The position numbers and the translations under genes were made by a program. 64,000 nucleotides of DNA from Rhizophagus irregularis (taxonomy: Eukaryota > Glomeromycota > Glomeromycetes > Glomerales > Glomeraceae): the NCBI RefSeq assembly GCF_026210795.1, contig NC_089447.1, positions 994,501-1,058,500 on the forward strand, in the 5' to 3' direction. The notes under the pieces are model-generated. The model was not told where the DNA came from and did no database searches. It was given only the letters and a program-made list of their open reading frames with translations. This document shows positions 1 to 13,067 of this stretch, piece after piece (position 1 is the first letter of the stretch; every line of letters starts with the position of its first letter).

Positions 1-1563
1 TGGTTTTTTTTGTTACACACTGTATGTCTTTTATTTTATACTAAAATTATCTATATTTACTATAATACTGTAAAATTTGAAGAATATTTGGATTGTATTT
101 CAAATTTAGGTGATAATTTTTGCATAATAAATCTTTAATAATATTATATATTATAATTGATTAATATTGATATTTCTGCTAAAAATGTAATTACAACTAA
201 GTCTTACTAATCACAACTCACAATTTGCAACTGAACTATATTTTTTTTACATAACTATAATTACATAATTATTTGAAAAACAATTAAAGCATCAACCTTA
301 ATTTTTGCCAATAATCTGAATTGACTTTATGAAAATCAGCCAAGAAAATTTCTGAAATATTTTTATAATACTTTTAGGAAATATATCTAAAAATCACATT
401 GCAAAAAAATAATACAAGTGGAAAAGGTTGCAGGTATTTTTAAGATTATCAAACTTAAGCAATTATGAATTAAAGTTGAATTTAACAGCTTCTCTTACCA
501 ACAAAAAACATGAACTCATTATTAATAGTATAACCTGATATAAAGCATATTTTATAAATCTTATTACTAATGGATTTAAACAACATTATAAATTAAAAAA
601 TCTTTTGCTTAATATAATAGGTTTCATAATCTACCAGGTAAAGACATTAGAACAATTTGCTAAGATGGTGCATTATATACATCATCTATCTAATTAGTTA
701 ACATAACTACCTGGCAGTATACATATGGAATTCTATTAGAGAATAATAAAAGGTTTATAAATTAATAATATTTGAGTAGGATATAGATTTTACTCTATGT
801 ATAATTTCTAGTATTTACTTTAATAAATTTATAAATATATTGCAGTTAGCAAAAAAAAAAAACAAATAATCTGAATTCTTTCCATTTAATTAATAGCAAT
901 GGATTTTGAAAGAGATTGTTATTATATAGTAATCTTTATTGTTGTGACTTTTTAGCCCACTTGTTAAGGGTTTTTACTGAAGTTTCATAAAAAAGTCTCT
1001 AAAATTTTATCTATCAAGACAATTATTTAATAAAAGAATATGCTTGAAGGTATTTTTGCATTGTAAAATTTTGGCAAAGCAGATTATATACTTGTTTGTA
1101 AGAACTGATAAGTTTAATTACTTTTACAGATGAATAAAGATTATTTAAGATATTGTTTTGTAAGTACTATTTTTGAAATTTCTAATAAATGAATTTAAGG
1201 TAAACTTTAGTTAAGTCTTTTAACTTTTCTTTTCTTTCTTTTACAATAATCTTTACAAACTTTTTTTATGTAGAAAGATTTTCCTGCCTTCCCTCCACGA
1301 AATGCAGTAATTTATTTATTATGATCCATAATGATTTTATTTTTGATTTTTTCGTTTATTTTTTTGATTTTTTTTCGTTTATTTTTTTGTTTATTTTTTT
1401 ATTTATTTGTTTATACTTGGAAAGTAAATTTTATCAGTATAAATATGACATGATTGGTCGATAAATACAATTCTCATCTTGAAGTCATGTGACATTCGAT
1501 ATATAAATCGGTACCATACAGTATTTTTCTTTTTAAGTTCTTTAACTCGAACGAATAAAAGAT
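1..1563. other. AT-rich intergenic region upstream of the MBIP-like gene
   Basis: Very AT-rich sequence with many homopolymer runs. I see no splice-consistent coding segment, RNA gene or terminal repeat. The last 150 bases before the ATG at 1564 presumably carry the promoter of the next gene. A T-rich stretch with repeated GTTTATTTTTTT motifs lies at about 1340-1410. Confidence 0.6.
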
Positions 1564-3845
1564 ATGGAAGAAGAAATTCGTGAGAAGGTAGTTACAGAAA
1601 CTGTTGAAACTATTTCAATACCTGAACAAAAACCTCAAATAACAATAGAAACTCCTCAACAAGAAGTTCAATTAAATGTAAAGAAATGGCACGAAATTTT
1701 CTCGGATTTTTTCATTAAGGTAATGTTTGTTTTTTTCAAAGCATTTTATTAAATTTTGATAATTAATTTAAGGAATAGAAATCGACTCTTTTTAATAGAT
1801 TGGAATGATCGAAACTAATAGAGCTTTATTAATGGAATTAATTGTCTTATCAACGAATAATGAAAAACAAATTCCAAATCATATTGATTGGTTATTGAAA
1901 GAATTAACGGTAAAATTTCCTTTATTTATTCGTTGTTCTATTATCTATTATTTTTTTTATTATTACATTAACAAAAAATAAAATTTTCTTCGAAAAAAAG
2001 GCATTGAAATCAAGAATTGGTGATTCTTCTTCTTCAGAGTCTGCTAAGAGAAAAATTGAACCGGAAAAAAATGGTTTGTCATATGAAAATTTTTTTGTGA
2101 AAATAATTGTTATTAAGTATTGATTTTTGATTAATTAGGTGAAGGAAGTCTGGCAAAAAAAGTTCAAATACTAATGAATCCACAAGAAGTTCAAATCAGA
2201 ACAACGAATTCTGAGGTAGATTTTATGAAGTTTGAGCATATATGTATACATATATTTGATTCTAATTTGGATAACACGCCATATATATACATACACATAG
2301 CTCGAGCAACGAATTGATAATTTCATACAATTAAAGAAATCAGAAATAAATAATAGTAATCGTGCCGAATTTTTGAGGAAGTCAACTAATCCTCTAGATC
2401 CTAATGGTAAACGTATACTCATCCATTTATTTTAGTATATATCTATCTATGAGAAAATCTATTCATAAATAAATTAATCAAACGCAGATGAACAATCATG
2501 CGCTCGGTCTGATGCTGCCGAAATAAATCGAAATATACAAATGAAACTTGATGTAGTAAATAATGAAGATGGACCTTTAGCTCGTTCGACATTTACTTCA
2601 ACTAATCACAATCGAAGCGATTCTATTAAAAGGTCTTTAGCCGAATTACCCAGAGGTGTTGAGGAAAGATTTCAAAACATTGAAAAGCATTTAGATATAG
2701 GTAAATAATATTTTAATTTGAATTTTTTCATTATACATGTATGTATTTAATGCAGATAAGTTTAAGTTTCTTTGCTCGTAAAATATCATGCAACAATTAG
2801 TTACACCTGTTCCTCTTAGTGTTTACGAACGATTAAAAGCGTTGGAGGATAAAATAATGCAACTTGAACGAGATTATCCTACCTGGTCAGCTATACATTT
2901 TAATCAGCCAAATCGTCAGGTGAGATAATGATCTTGATCGAAAGATATTATGCACTTGATTAATAACCTGTTGATTCACAGTATTCAACTCCCGTGATGA
3001 CAATGATGCAGACACCCATAAATAATCCTCCCTCTTCAGTTGTCACGTCTACATTTTCAGTCACGCCAACGACACAAACCTATCCATCGATTGATGTGAA
3101 ACGTACTTCACCCAGCTTGGTATCAACAAATCTATATAATTCAAAGAATCCACGCATTGCACCACGTCCGATTAAACCTAAAGGAAGAGGTCGAGGACAA
3201 TCTTCATTGACGCGATCAGTTATGGAACAACTGAAATTAATTAATCGTACTGACAATGAAAAGCAAAATGATAATAATGGAACATTTACTCCTATATTAA
3301 CGAAACCTTCAAATGAGACTTCAAAATCACAAATACAAATACTTCCTCAATCAACTCCACAATTGTCAATACAACAAAGAGCTCCTCAAGTTCAAATACA
3401 ACCCCAGTTACGTCCTCAAATTATACAACCATCAGTTAATAAATCAAGTGTTACACCAATTCCTATAGCACCTAAACCTTCTGTGCAACAACAACAAAAA
3501 AAGATCATAGCGGAAGAAATAATGGCATCAAAGGTATCAATTATTAGAGAAGATCGTAGCGCATCCCCAATAATCGATCCAGGGAGTAATAATGAAACTG
3601 TTTCTAAGGAAGACAATATGATGGAAATGGACGTAGAATCCAATGAAGTGAAAAAATCTCACGATATATCAGGTGAAGATGAAAGTTCTATAGTTATTGA
3701 AAATGATGATCTAAGTACGAATAGTACAAATACAGAAATTACGCTGATTAATGGCAATGTTACAAATGATATAAATGGTACTGATGCTACCGATCTTGTT
3801 TCGAACACTAATGAAAATAAAGAACTTGAACAAATTAAAAACTAA
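1564..3845 (+). CDS. MBIP-like protein (ATAC-complex subunit homologue), 8 exons
   Basis: Exons 1564-1719, 1799-1909, 2001-2073, 2139-2215, 2301-2406, 2488-2700, 2801-2919 and 2982-3845 join in one frame to 572 residues, all with GT-AG introns of about 60-100 bases. The middle resembles animal MBIP (MAP3K12-binding inhibitory protein, a subunit of the ATAC histone acetyltransferase complex). Landmarks are the basic helix I-D-N-F-I-Q-L-K-K-S-E-I-N (about 143-155), the motif C-A-R-S-D-A (179-184), G-V-E-E-R-F-Q-N-I-E-K-H-L (231-243) and the coiled coil Y-E-R-L-K-A-L-E-D-K-I-M-Q-L-E (254-268). Exon 8 is a long, mostly disordered Pro/Gln/Asn-rich tail with a K-G-R-G-R-G-Q segment and an acidic end. 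Animal MBIP is about 340 residues, so the tail is extra. By analogy it acts in the nucleus in histone acetylation. The start is the first ATG of the open exon. Confidence 0.75.
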
Positions 3846-4450
3846 AAAAACTATTTATAATTAATTACATGTAATAAATCAAATAATTTTTGTTGTCACA
3901 TTTGAATATTTTTTTTTTATTTTTATTTTTATCTAATTTTTTTATTTTTTTTTCTTCTATGACTAATTTGTTCTATATCCTTAAACTGGATCTCTAATGT
4001 TTCTATTTGAAGGAAAAAAATAAAATAAAATAAAAGGGAAAAATTACAAAGGAATAATGAAATAAGATTTAGAAAATTAAACTAATTTCTCTAATTCTAA
4101 TAAACTTAAATGTCAAAAAAAAAAAATTTACAAAAATGTTCCTTTTTTTTTAAACCTCATTTCGTTGAAAATTAATTAAATTTTTGTCTAAATGAAAATG
4201 ATGATTAACATTAAGAAAAGAGATTTTTTGAAAGATTAATATCTACAATTAAAATAAAGATTATAGTAAGAAATAAAATTATAATATTAAAATCTAAATT
4301 TATTTTTTTGAGTGGTTTCGTTTTTTTATGGTTAATATATTTATGGAAACCATTCATCAGGTAATTATTAAGTGAAAAGAAAAAAAAAAGAAAAAAAGAG
4401 GTTAGTAAAATTAAAAGAAGTTTCATTATATATGATCCATCAATATTCTG
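3846..4450. other. Intergenic region between convergent genes
   Basis: About 600 bases of AT-rich 3' flank shared by two convergent genes. It has runs of T and A that could serve cleavage and polyadenylation on either strand. I see no gene in it. Confidence 0.6.
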
Positions 4451-5386
4451 TCATACATGATCTATTCTCATTGTGTCATTATTATTCAGATCACCATCAT
4501 TTTCGTTGGTGACACTAGAAATTAAAGAGGTTTCTCCAACGTGAGCTTCCAGAAAATATTTAAAATCTTTTTCTGGTTCATTCTTAAAATTTAGCCAAAA
4601 TGAATGCGCAGAAAGACAAGATAGTAAATATGCAGCTCTACAATTGTGATGAAATAAAAGATCAAGATTTAATATTTATAATAAAATCAAAACAAACACA
4701 AATTATTATATATATATAAAACATACTTTAGATCATCCATTTGGCGTCGTTTTTTCTGATCGATAACGCGCTCCTTTTGATTCTGCTTATCTGAAGAGAT
4801 AATGGTACCTTGTGAATGATGGTTACGAGTAGTTCGAGATGAGTACCTTTTTTGTATTTTATCATGTGACACTTGTTTTCTATATTGAATTAGATCAAAA
4901 TATTTAAAAATGAGATCCAAAAGGTTTAAAATGGACTTAATTGTAATAAGAAAAAAAGTAATAAATCATATTTACAACGCATCCTGTTGGTGACGCGGTC
5001 TCAAGAAGAATTTGGTAAGTTTGCCTTGGTTGACTTTTAGGATAGGTGCTTTTGTAGGACCTACTGCGTTGAGAAGCTTGCTAATTTCACCACTGACAGT
5101 GTTTCGCGGAGTTGCACCACTATAAATTATAAAAAGGACGACATTTTGAAGTGAGTTTTAATTAAAAATATAAAAATTTTTTTGAGACGTGCGAGATGAT
5201 GTCATTACGAATTCTAAAATTCAGATGGAATGGTACTTACTGAAAAACAACTAACTGACGTCTCGTCATTTCGTCAACTAACTCTTGTAAAGAGAGTGGA
5301 TGGTTGGTTGTTTCAAGAACCGCAATGACGCCAGAGATTATTTTACTATGACCGTGATATACGTATTTTGAAGTTTTGGACGGCAT
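4451..5386 (-). CDS. Small winged-helix (HARE-HTH/Gds1-like) protein, 4 exons
   Basis: Exons on the minus strand at 5386-5241, 5119-4976, 4879-4727 and 4637-4451 join in frame to 209 residues. Residues about 15-95 have the pattern of a HARE-HTH or Gds1-type winged helix: a first helix I-I-S-G-V-I-A-V-L-E, then H-P-L-S-L-Q-E-L-V-D-E-M, then T-P-R-N-T-V-S-G-E-I-S-K-L-L, and a wing ending G-K-L-T-K-F-F-L-R-P. Such domains usually bind DNA or chromatin. The second half is basic (K-K-R-R-Q) and then acidic/Asn-rich, with no domain I recognise. The start is the first ATG, giving M-P-S-K-T-S-K. It converges on the MBIP-like gene. The gene model is well supported by splice phase; the family assignment is tentative. 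Confidence 0.6.
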
Positions 5387-8300
5387 GATGTGACAAAGAT
5401 GGAAGAATGAAATTCTAAAATTCTAGTAATTGTAAGAGTAATAAGTGGCAATAAAAAGACACGATATAATAAAGTAAATAGAAGTATAAAGAGAAACGGA
5501 TCAAGTGTATGGAAGGAATGAAAATGGCAGGGATTGTTTTTTTTCTTGCCAAGTTTACTAGGAATTTACAGTAGGTTGGTTGTCAATAAAATGGATAGTT
5601 GTTTGCTACGTATTTATGTATGTCGGTCGCGTCGAGATAATTTGTACGATGAGAGGTTTTTTTTGGCACCAATTCGTGGTACAATGTTCAATCTTTAATA
5701 CCGGTAGTAACCTGACTCCCGATGTGTACGTGTAACACGCATTATTTATGCCAATAAAAAATTCATATTATAAAACTTAACCGCAGGGAGTGCGTTAAAT
5801 TTCAACTCTAATCTCTTAAAAAGTAAAAAATCCATTTTTCCATTAACTTTAAATGAAATTTGTACAAGGTAATCAAAAAATTGATTCAGGAGATCATATC
5901 TTTTTAACTTAAAAAATAAATCTATTTATTTAATAAAAAAAACAATCTTTTAAAAAAAAGGGAATTTTTTTTTTTATCTTTCAAGGAATTAGACTTCCAT
6001 TTCTACCTTTTATTATATGATACATTTCAAAGTATTAAAAAATGTGAAAAATTTACAAGTCTAATATGAAATATTTGCTAGTTTTTAAAGAGATGATGAA
6101 AATAAGTTGATTTAAAAAAGCCGATTTAGATTATTTAGATTGAAAAGATTCTTTATATAGGTATAATCCATTAAATAAATAAGGTTTAAATCCAAAAATC
6201 GGTATCACCTTATAAAGCGTTAATATATTAGATTTTAATTTTGAAAAATTTTCGATTATTGTTACACGAGTTATATTTCAAAATTGTTAATTATTAGATT
6301 TGTTAGAATTTTTGAAATAGATATTCACCTTTGTGGACCCAGTAAGATCGTCAAGGCATGGCAAGTCTGGTGATTCCCAATGAAAAGAGAGGCACATATA
6401 TTAATAATGTATTATTCAAATATTTCAACAGATATTTTCTGATGGAACAATACTATTAAGATTGTTACTAGTATTTGTTATTATATCATATTGTACATGT
6501 TTCAAATCCAAACACAAAAAAATGAGTTACGCAAAAAAAAATTCTTTACGCGTGCCATGTCAACGAAAGAATCAAAATATTAAGATATATTTTCTGCGTT
6601 TCAAAAAAGAAAAAAGAAAAAAAAATATTGAATATTTATAATAATTTTGCAAGTATAAATTACTAATATAAAAAGATTACCGGTTAAAATAACCGCCGCT
6701 TTTCCCGATTTTAGAGCCGACTTAATGATAAGTTCAAAGAACATCCTAAATTTGATGGTTTACACCTGGAATGTTAGGATATCATGAAAATACTTAAAAT
6801 ATACCGAAAAATGGCAACAAGTATCAATATATAAAGAACACAAGAGATTAGTAATTAATTTAATCAAGATTTACCGATAACGTTTAAGAATCGTTAAACA
6901 TTGTTATCTTATTTTAACGCGAACTTAAAACGAAATAACTAAACCAAGTTAAAAAGTCAAAAGACAATCACGGAAACTTTACTGAATATGACAATGTGCG
7001 TTTATAAAAATAGCCCATTATAGGGTTTATCTTTGTCCGGGAATTAAAATAATTAAAATTTGCATGATTATTTTGAACTTTGCATAATTCATGTGATAAA
7101 TATGTAATATGATTGGCTGTTTACTGCATGCATGCTCAGGCTATGTGTTATAGCAAGTTATTACTTAATTTCGGAATTTAGAATCTTCTAATGCTATATA
7201 ATATATAAATTATTACCATATAAGTATATACGTATACATATTCTTTGTTGTGAAAGACAATTTGGAATTTTTTCGCATCAGAAATGAACACATTCTAGAA
7301 AGACACCGTTTTAAGCTATCTCTTGGGCGAACAAAGCATTTTATAGTCAATAGTTGTGGATAATATCTCTCCTTACAAAGTAGGTTATTTTTATTTAAAA
7401 GAATAATTAATATTAAAAATAGGATAATTCTATTTTTTGCATTATAAGCCTTATTCTCTTTATTCTTAGTATTGACACTTTATAAGGTAATTATTTACTT
7501 TAAATGCCCAATTTTTAAACCTTATTTTGTATACTATACTAAATAAATGCTCATTAAATATATATTAATAAAAAATACTACAAGTTTTGAATGCCTTAAA
7601 ATTATTTTAATATTATTAATAATAACAATTAAAAACAATTACAACAATGAAATATTTATGAACGAACAAGTAATTAAAATATTAATTGTATATGCATTTG
7701 TATCTTATTGATTGATAGCAAATTCGATCTCATCTAACATTTACTATAAGTATTTAACGTGGCATTTGTTGTTATATTAAAAAAAAAAACATTTGCATGT
7801 GTCACATTCAAAAAAGATCATCGGGTTCTAAAAGAAAAATATCCCTCAGTTAAAACAAAAATTGAAGGGTGTAACATATTGGCTACTTATGAAACGTTGA
7901 ATCAAAGGAATCTAGTTTAGTCATAATAGTAAGGATCAACAAGATTAATACGCGCGCGTAAGCGCAGTAAACATTTCATTGTGGCGTTTCTTTTATCGGT
8001 TGATCATTTTTTTGGTGATCCGGAATAAAGATATAAAAAGATAGCCGATTCATATTAATCACGATAGTTTCGTTCTTGATCCACGCGTAATATTTACGCA
8101 TTTATTTATCGTGTAAATCACTTTCCTTTTTTCATATTTAAAACCAATAATAGTATTTTAAAAATAAATATATTACACGGGTCGGAATTTTCCGAGTTAC
8201 GTAAGTTATGTATTCCCAATATTCCACAAATCAATTCCTTTAAATAAAAGACGCAAAATTTAAACTATAAAGAAATCATTGTCTTAATTCTTACATTTTA

Positions 8301-8542
8301 TTGATAAATAATCAAACTAAAAATGTTATTATTATCATTATCCGTTATTTTAAAAAAAAATATTCCCTTCTTTCTTATTCGCTTATGTATTAGCTCTTTA
8401 AACCTTTTTTTGGTTCTATTTTTTATTTATTTATTTTCATTTTTGTGTTATTTATTCGTCTAATCGTTTGAAAGAAAAAAAAACACGTAAAAAATTTTAC
8501 AAATTTAACTAAAATAAATAAATATAGAAAATATATAATTAC
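5387..8542. other. Long intergenic region
   Basis: Just over 3 kb of AT-rich sequence between two divergent genes. I see no frame-consistent exons, tRNA or terminal repeats. An ACGCGT site (the MCB element bound by yeast MBF) lies at 8083-8088 and a CG-rich GCGCGCG run at about 7951, both upstream of the Mbp1-like gene. Their distance (about 0.8-0.9 kb) makes a regulatory role uncertain. Confidence 0.45.
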
Positions 8543-8687
8543 CATGAAACGCGATCTCATTTAGTGATGTTAATACAATGTCTAATAACGTAGTATTAGA
8601 ATGAACATTAGAACTTTTTAAAACATCTAGAATTTTATTATGATATAATGTATCAATATCGACATGTTTGCATGGTTCACGTTTAAT
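8543..8687 (-). other. Possible orphan coding exon
   Basis: On the minus strand, a 145-base open stretch is bounded by an AG acceptor (8689-8688) and a GTAATT donor (8542). It would encode K-R-E-P-C-K-H-V-D-I-D-T-L-Y-H and a following L-L-D-I-V-L-T-S-L-N-E-I. Codon use looks gene-like and differs from the surrounding AT-rich sequence. I could not find convincing flanking exons, so it may be a gene fragment, a relic or chance. It lies about 170 bases upstream of the Mbp1-like start, on the opposite strand. Confidence 0.25.
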
Positions 8688-8697
8688 CTACGTCAGC
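8687..8697 (+). promoter_or_regulatory. TACGTCA-type motif upstream of the Mbp1-like gene
   Basis: The 11-mer TCTACGTCAGC lies 160 bases before the ATG. The identical 11-mer occurs about 210 bases before the ATG of the gene at 14086. TACGTCA resembles an ATF/CREB (bZIP) half site; the regulatory meaning is inference. Confidence 0.3.
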
Positions 8698-8855
8698 TGA
8701 TTTAAGATACCCCATTTTGCTATAATTACAAATTTGATCACAAACACGACATAATAAAGATTCGTTCCTTTAGTCACCAACCCTTAGGACCGCGCAATTT
8801 TTTGTTAAAAACTTTCCCCGTTTCATATTTCACGTTATTAAAACTTTTTTGAAAT

Positions 8856-11454
8856 ATGACTTCTGAAGTACAGAATCATATTGAAATTTCTGAACCTGAC
8901 CTCAGCTCTCAAATTTATAAAGCAACTTATTCAGGAGTTCCAGTTTGGGAGTTTCGGTAAGTGCGAAAATATTTCATCAGTGTTCGCTTACTATTTAAAA
9001 CTTTGACGCCTTAAATTTATGACCAAACATATTTCTGATATTTAAAATATTGTAATTATTGTATTTATGAACTTATTACTTTCTAGTGTTAAAAATGTAG
9101 CCGTTATGCGACGTAAAACTGATTCATGGCTCAACGCTACTCAAATTTTAAAAGTTGCGGATTTTGATAAGCCTCATCGAACTAGGATTTTGGAACGTGA
9201 AGTACAGAAAGGGGAACACGAAAAAGTTCAGGGAGGATATGGAAAATATCAAGGTTAGTAATACCTTTTATTATAGAATGTTCTTACATATGAACAAAAT
9301 TCTCCTATAAGCTTTATATAGATCTTAAATATTATGATTTTCTTTTTTTTTCATTTATTATTTATATAAGTCAAACTTGTAAATCACGGATATATAAAAA
9401 AAACAAATGAAAATTATTTTATCACGTATATTATAATATAAAAAAATGATTTTTTTTTGGTCATTTTTCATTAATTATTTTATATATGTATATATTTTAA
9501 AAAAATATGAAATACGATAAAATGAATATTAATAAATGTATCCCTTAATAATATATTGTTTTTAATCTTTTCTTTTTTAATATAGGTACTTGGGTTCCAT
9601 ATGAGACAGGTGTGGATTTAGCGGAAAGATATCATGTTAAAGAACTTTTGCAGCCTATAATTGAATTTCAACCAACTTCAGAAAGTCCACCTCTTGCACC
9701 CAAACACATAACTGCCGCGTCCAATAAACCGCGTAAACCACGTGAACCTAAAGAGCCTAAACCAATTAAACCTAGACCGCCTAAAAAGACAAAAAAAGTC
9801 GAGCCAATAGAAGATGTCATGGAAGTTGATTCTGATCATGAAACAAATGAAATAGTCAGTGTTGAATCTAATACCAACGTGACTGTTTCCCCAATATCCT
9901 CTTTAACAACTACTCCCGCTCCAGTAGATTCTTCAAATGATTTAACAGAATCGGATGATGCCATTCCCGTTCAAAAAACAAAGCGAAAGCGTAAACAACC
10001 TGAACCTGCTACCGCGTCAAATAATAATACTAATGCGCCTAATCGTCCATCTAAAATAGCTAAGAATGTCACGACTGCCCCAGTTCAACAATATCAACAA
10101 TATGAAATGCTTTTATGGTCATATTTTACAACGAATGGGACTTCAATACCGGATTTTATTCTCAATCCTCCTTCAGATTTTGATCCAAACATAGTAATTG
10201 ATCAACAAGGACATACAGCACTTCATTGGGCTGCTGCGATGGCAAATCTTGAAATGACTCATCTTTTAAGCAAAGCTGGTTCAGATCTCGATCGTGGCAA
10301 CATTCATGGGGAAACTGCTCTGATGAGGAGTGTTATGTTTCCATACAATTTTGATAACAAGTGTTTTAGTGATATGGTACAAATTTTGCATACGACGATA
10401 CCAAATCTAGACATAAATGATCAGACTGTATTACACCATGTTGCAATATTTGCTTCCTCAAAAGGACGTATAGCTCCTTCTAAATATTATATGGAGATTT
10501 TGCTTTCAAATTTAGCTTTACATCCTAATGAAGAATATCGTAAAGCCATAATTAATAAGCAAAATCATGAAGGAGACACCGCTCTAAATATTTCTGCAAA
10601 ATTTGCTAATAAAAAATTAGTTCGATTTCTCATGGATGCTGGAGCAGATCCTCAAATTCGGAACGCGATAGGTAAAAATGCTGAAGATTATATAGTAGAG
10701 TTGGATCATGAAGCCAAATCTCGAGCAGCGGCCGCAGCCGCTGAACATCATCATCAGGTTCAATTACATAATATTCCGCCAGTAAGTAGCATAGAAAGCC
10801 AAGAACCTCCTGTCACAACAATAACAGCTGGAGAAACGCCAGTTACATCATCAACGGGTGTTCAAATTTCGCAAAACTTTATTCCAAGTATTACTTCGAT
10901 TTTGCAGGAGTTTGAAAATTCATATCAATTACAAATACAAGAAAAGGAACGAGAATTATCGGCTTCTCGCGCACGATTAGATAATGTCAATAACGATCTA
11001 AACAAAACTAGAAGTGTTATTGACGCGTTGAAAGACAAATACCGCGTTCTCCCTGCACGGAAAGAACGAATAAATGATTTATTCGGCATGGTGAAAGATA
11101 ATGTGGAAAAGCGAAGGCAGCACCGACTTGACGCTACTATTTTAGAAGAGATGAAGAATGTTGCGCCTTTTCAAGGTGGCAATGCCGAAAAGTAAGAAAA
11201 ATAATGATTTATATAATATTTATTTTTTATTGATCTCAAAATTTATTTTATAATTGTCTCTAATTAGATTAGCGGAGCTCAGGCATCAACTAGAAGAACT
11301 TAAATCTGGTAGACGACATTTGATAGGAGAATTAGTTAAGGTTAAGACTATGGCTCCTGATCGAAATATGACCCCATATAAGAGGGTTATTGGCTTGTTT
11401 AGTGGAGACTCTGGAACGTCTTCTGCTCCTCCTCAGATGGAAATGTCTATCTGA
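8856..11454 (+). CDS. MBP1: Mbp1/Swi4-type APSES transcription factor with ankyrin repeats, 4 exons
   Basis: Exons 8856-8956, 9087-9253, 9586-11191 and 11268-11454 join in frame to 686 residues. The APSES (KilA-N-type) DNA-binding domain spans about 20-115: [14 protein letters not shown], then [19 protein letters not shown], and [14 protein letters not shown] Pro/Lys-rich disordered linker with a K-R-K-R-K segment follows. Ankyrin repeats occupy about 290-465 ([20 protein letters not shown]), then a coiled coil about 525-640. This is the order found in the MBF/SBF DNA-binding subunits, which pair with a Swi6-type partner to drive G1/S genes. The length is close to the family norm of roughly 650-850. 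The exon 1 start gives the expected short leader before the APSES domain. The symbol reflects the family; Swi4 and Mbp1 cannot be separated here. Confidence 0.9.
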
Positions 11455-12002
11455 TGGTTTGGAATTTTTTTTTTAAAAAAAAGAAAAGAAAAAAAAAATT
11501 AAAATTAAAATTAAAACATTACTAAAAAAATATAGATATCAACGTGCATATGCAAATAATAATAATAAAAGGAGTGATTTGGGAAAAGTGTTTGTGCACG
11601 TAAAAATTCTTTCATTTTATGTTATGTAAATATAATGAACATTCTTCAGGAAGATTAATAAATATTATATTATTTAAATTCACGGTATTTTTAATTTTTT
11701 AATTAATTATATTATATTGTCTTAATTGTTATTTAACGCGTCCTATATGAAATGATATCATTAGTTTGATATCATTTTATATTCTTCTACGCTTTAACGC
11801 GTCTAGTTTTGTTTTAAATTTTCTAATCTCATTATTTAAATTGTCTAATCTCGCATCATTCAATTAAATTTTAATTGCTTGAATCATAAATTTTCTCTAA
11901 TTCCAAAGAGATTTTAAACATCATTCCATATATATATATATGGGTATATGAACAAATTGATTAACTTTATATTACATTATTGGAGATAGTTGTTAAAAAT
12001 CT
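11455..12002. other. 3' intergenic region between convergent genes
   Basis: AT-rich 3' flank. It contains two copies of the 11-mer TTTAACGCGTC (11732-11742 and 11793-11803), each with an ACGCGT box, around an inverted repeat with arms at about 11747-11760 and 11767-11780 (ATGAAATGATATCA, 13 of 14 paired). The rest shows nothing beyond a short TA microsatellite at about 11930-11940. Confidence 0.5.
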
Positions 12003-13067
12003 TTAAGCAGGAGCACCATAAGCTTCTGGTAATCTTTCTATTGTATATCTTCTTTTTGAAATATACATGATTGGGATACCGGGAATCTTACGAATGCGGC
12101 GCTTCAAATCTCGATCACACGTTGCCACTATGTAACATTTATGCTATAAAAATAAAACGAATTTTTTTAGTTGGACTAAATCAAGTGGTTCAAAAAATGA
12201 AATAATTGGTGATTTTGATAATTACTTGAGATACACGCTGTACAAGGCAGTCATCAGCATATGTTCCCTTATGCATACACGGTAATCTTTCAAATCTTGG
12301 ATCACGAGCAACCCTGGTTTTAGGAACAAAAAAAAATAAGTATAACTTTACATCAAATTTTTTTATATCATATATGTTTTTGACAAAAATATACCTCAAT
12401 GCGATTCTATATTTTGGCCCTAATTTCTCTAATTCTGCCATTACACAATCAGTGATACATGGGATACCTATCGTTAAAACGAAGGGTGTCAATGAGATAA
12501 AAATTGTTTCCAAAAAAGATCAATATAATACATATAATACATACATTTGGCATATAAGCAGTCCATCATCGACCGTACAAGTTCCAGCTTATTTTGAATT
12601 GAGAAATTAATAAAATTTGTATCCACCATTACTCGATAAGGTGGACCAAGTGCTGTATTATATCTAAAGAATAACGACGAAGCTACCTGCGGTCTTTAAT
12701 AAAAAATTAAGTGAACATGTGAACATATGATATTTTGACTTGACATTTGAAATCATGTGGATAATTTTTTTTCTTACACATTACGAACAGATTCTTTAGT
12801 TTTTTCTTCCTGTCTCTTCTTTTGTTTTTCTTGTATAGATTTACTGATTTAATTTAAATAAACAAAGATAATTTATCTGTTAATGTTTATGTACGCAAAT
12901 ATTTAATCTTTTCAAATAAATTATATACTAACAGTCTTGAATCGGCCGGATTTATCAATCGTTTTACTTCGGCAAATTTTCTCGTTTTCTTTGCTTTCCC
13001 CTAATTATATTAATATAATTTTTAATTTTTAGATCAACAATAAATTTGAGATGTAGTATCTTACCAT
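12003..13067 (-). CDS. FCF1: FCF1/Utp24, PIN-domain nuclease of the small-subunit processome, 7 exons
   Basis: Minus-strand exons 13067-13065 (ATG alone), 13000-12933, 12843-12778, 12693-12545, 12467-12395, 12313-12226 and 12143-12003 join in frame to 195 residues, close to the usual 189-198. FCF1/Utp24 is the PIN endonuclease that helps cut pre-rRNA at sites around the 5' end of 18S rRNA. Visible are the basic leader [10 protein letters not shown], the active-site strand [46 protein letters not shown] and the terminal E-A-Y-G-A-P-A. Acidic residues expected of a PIN site are present (VDTN, YADD, DRD). The first exon is only the start codon. It converges on the Mbp1-like gene. Confidence 0.95.
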
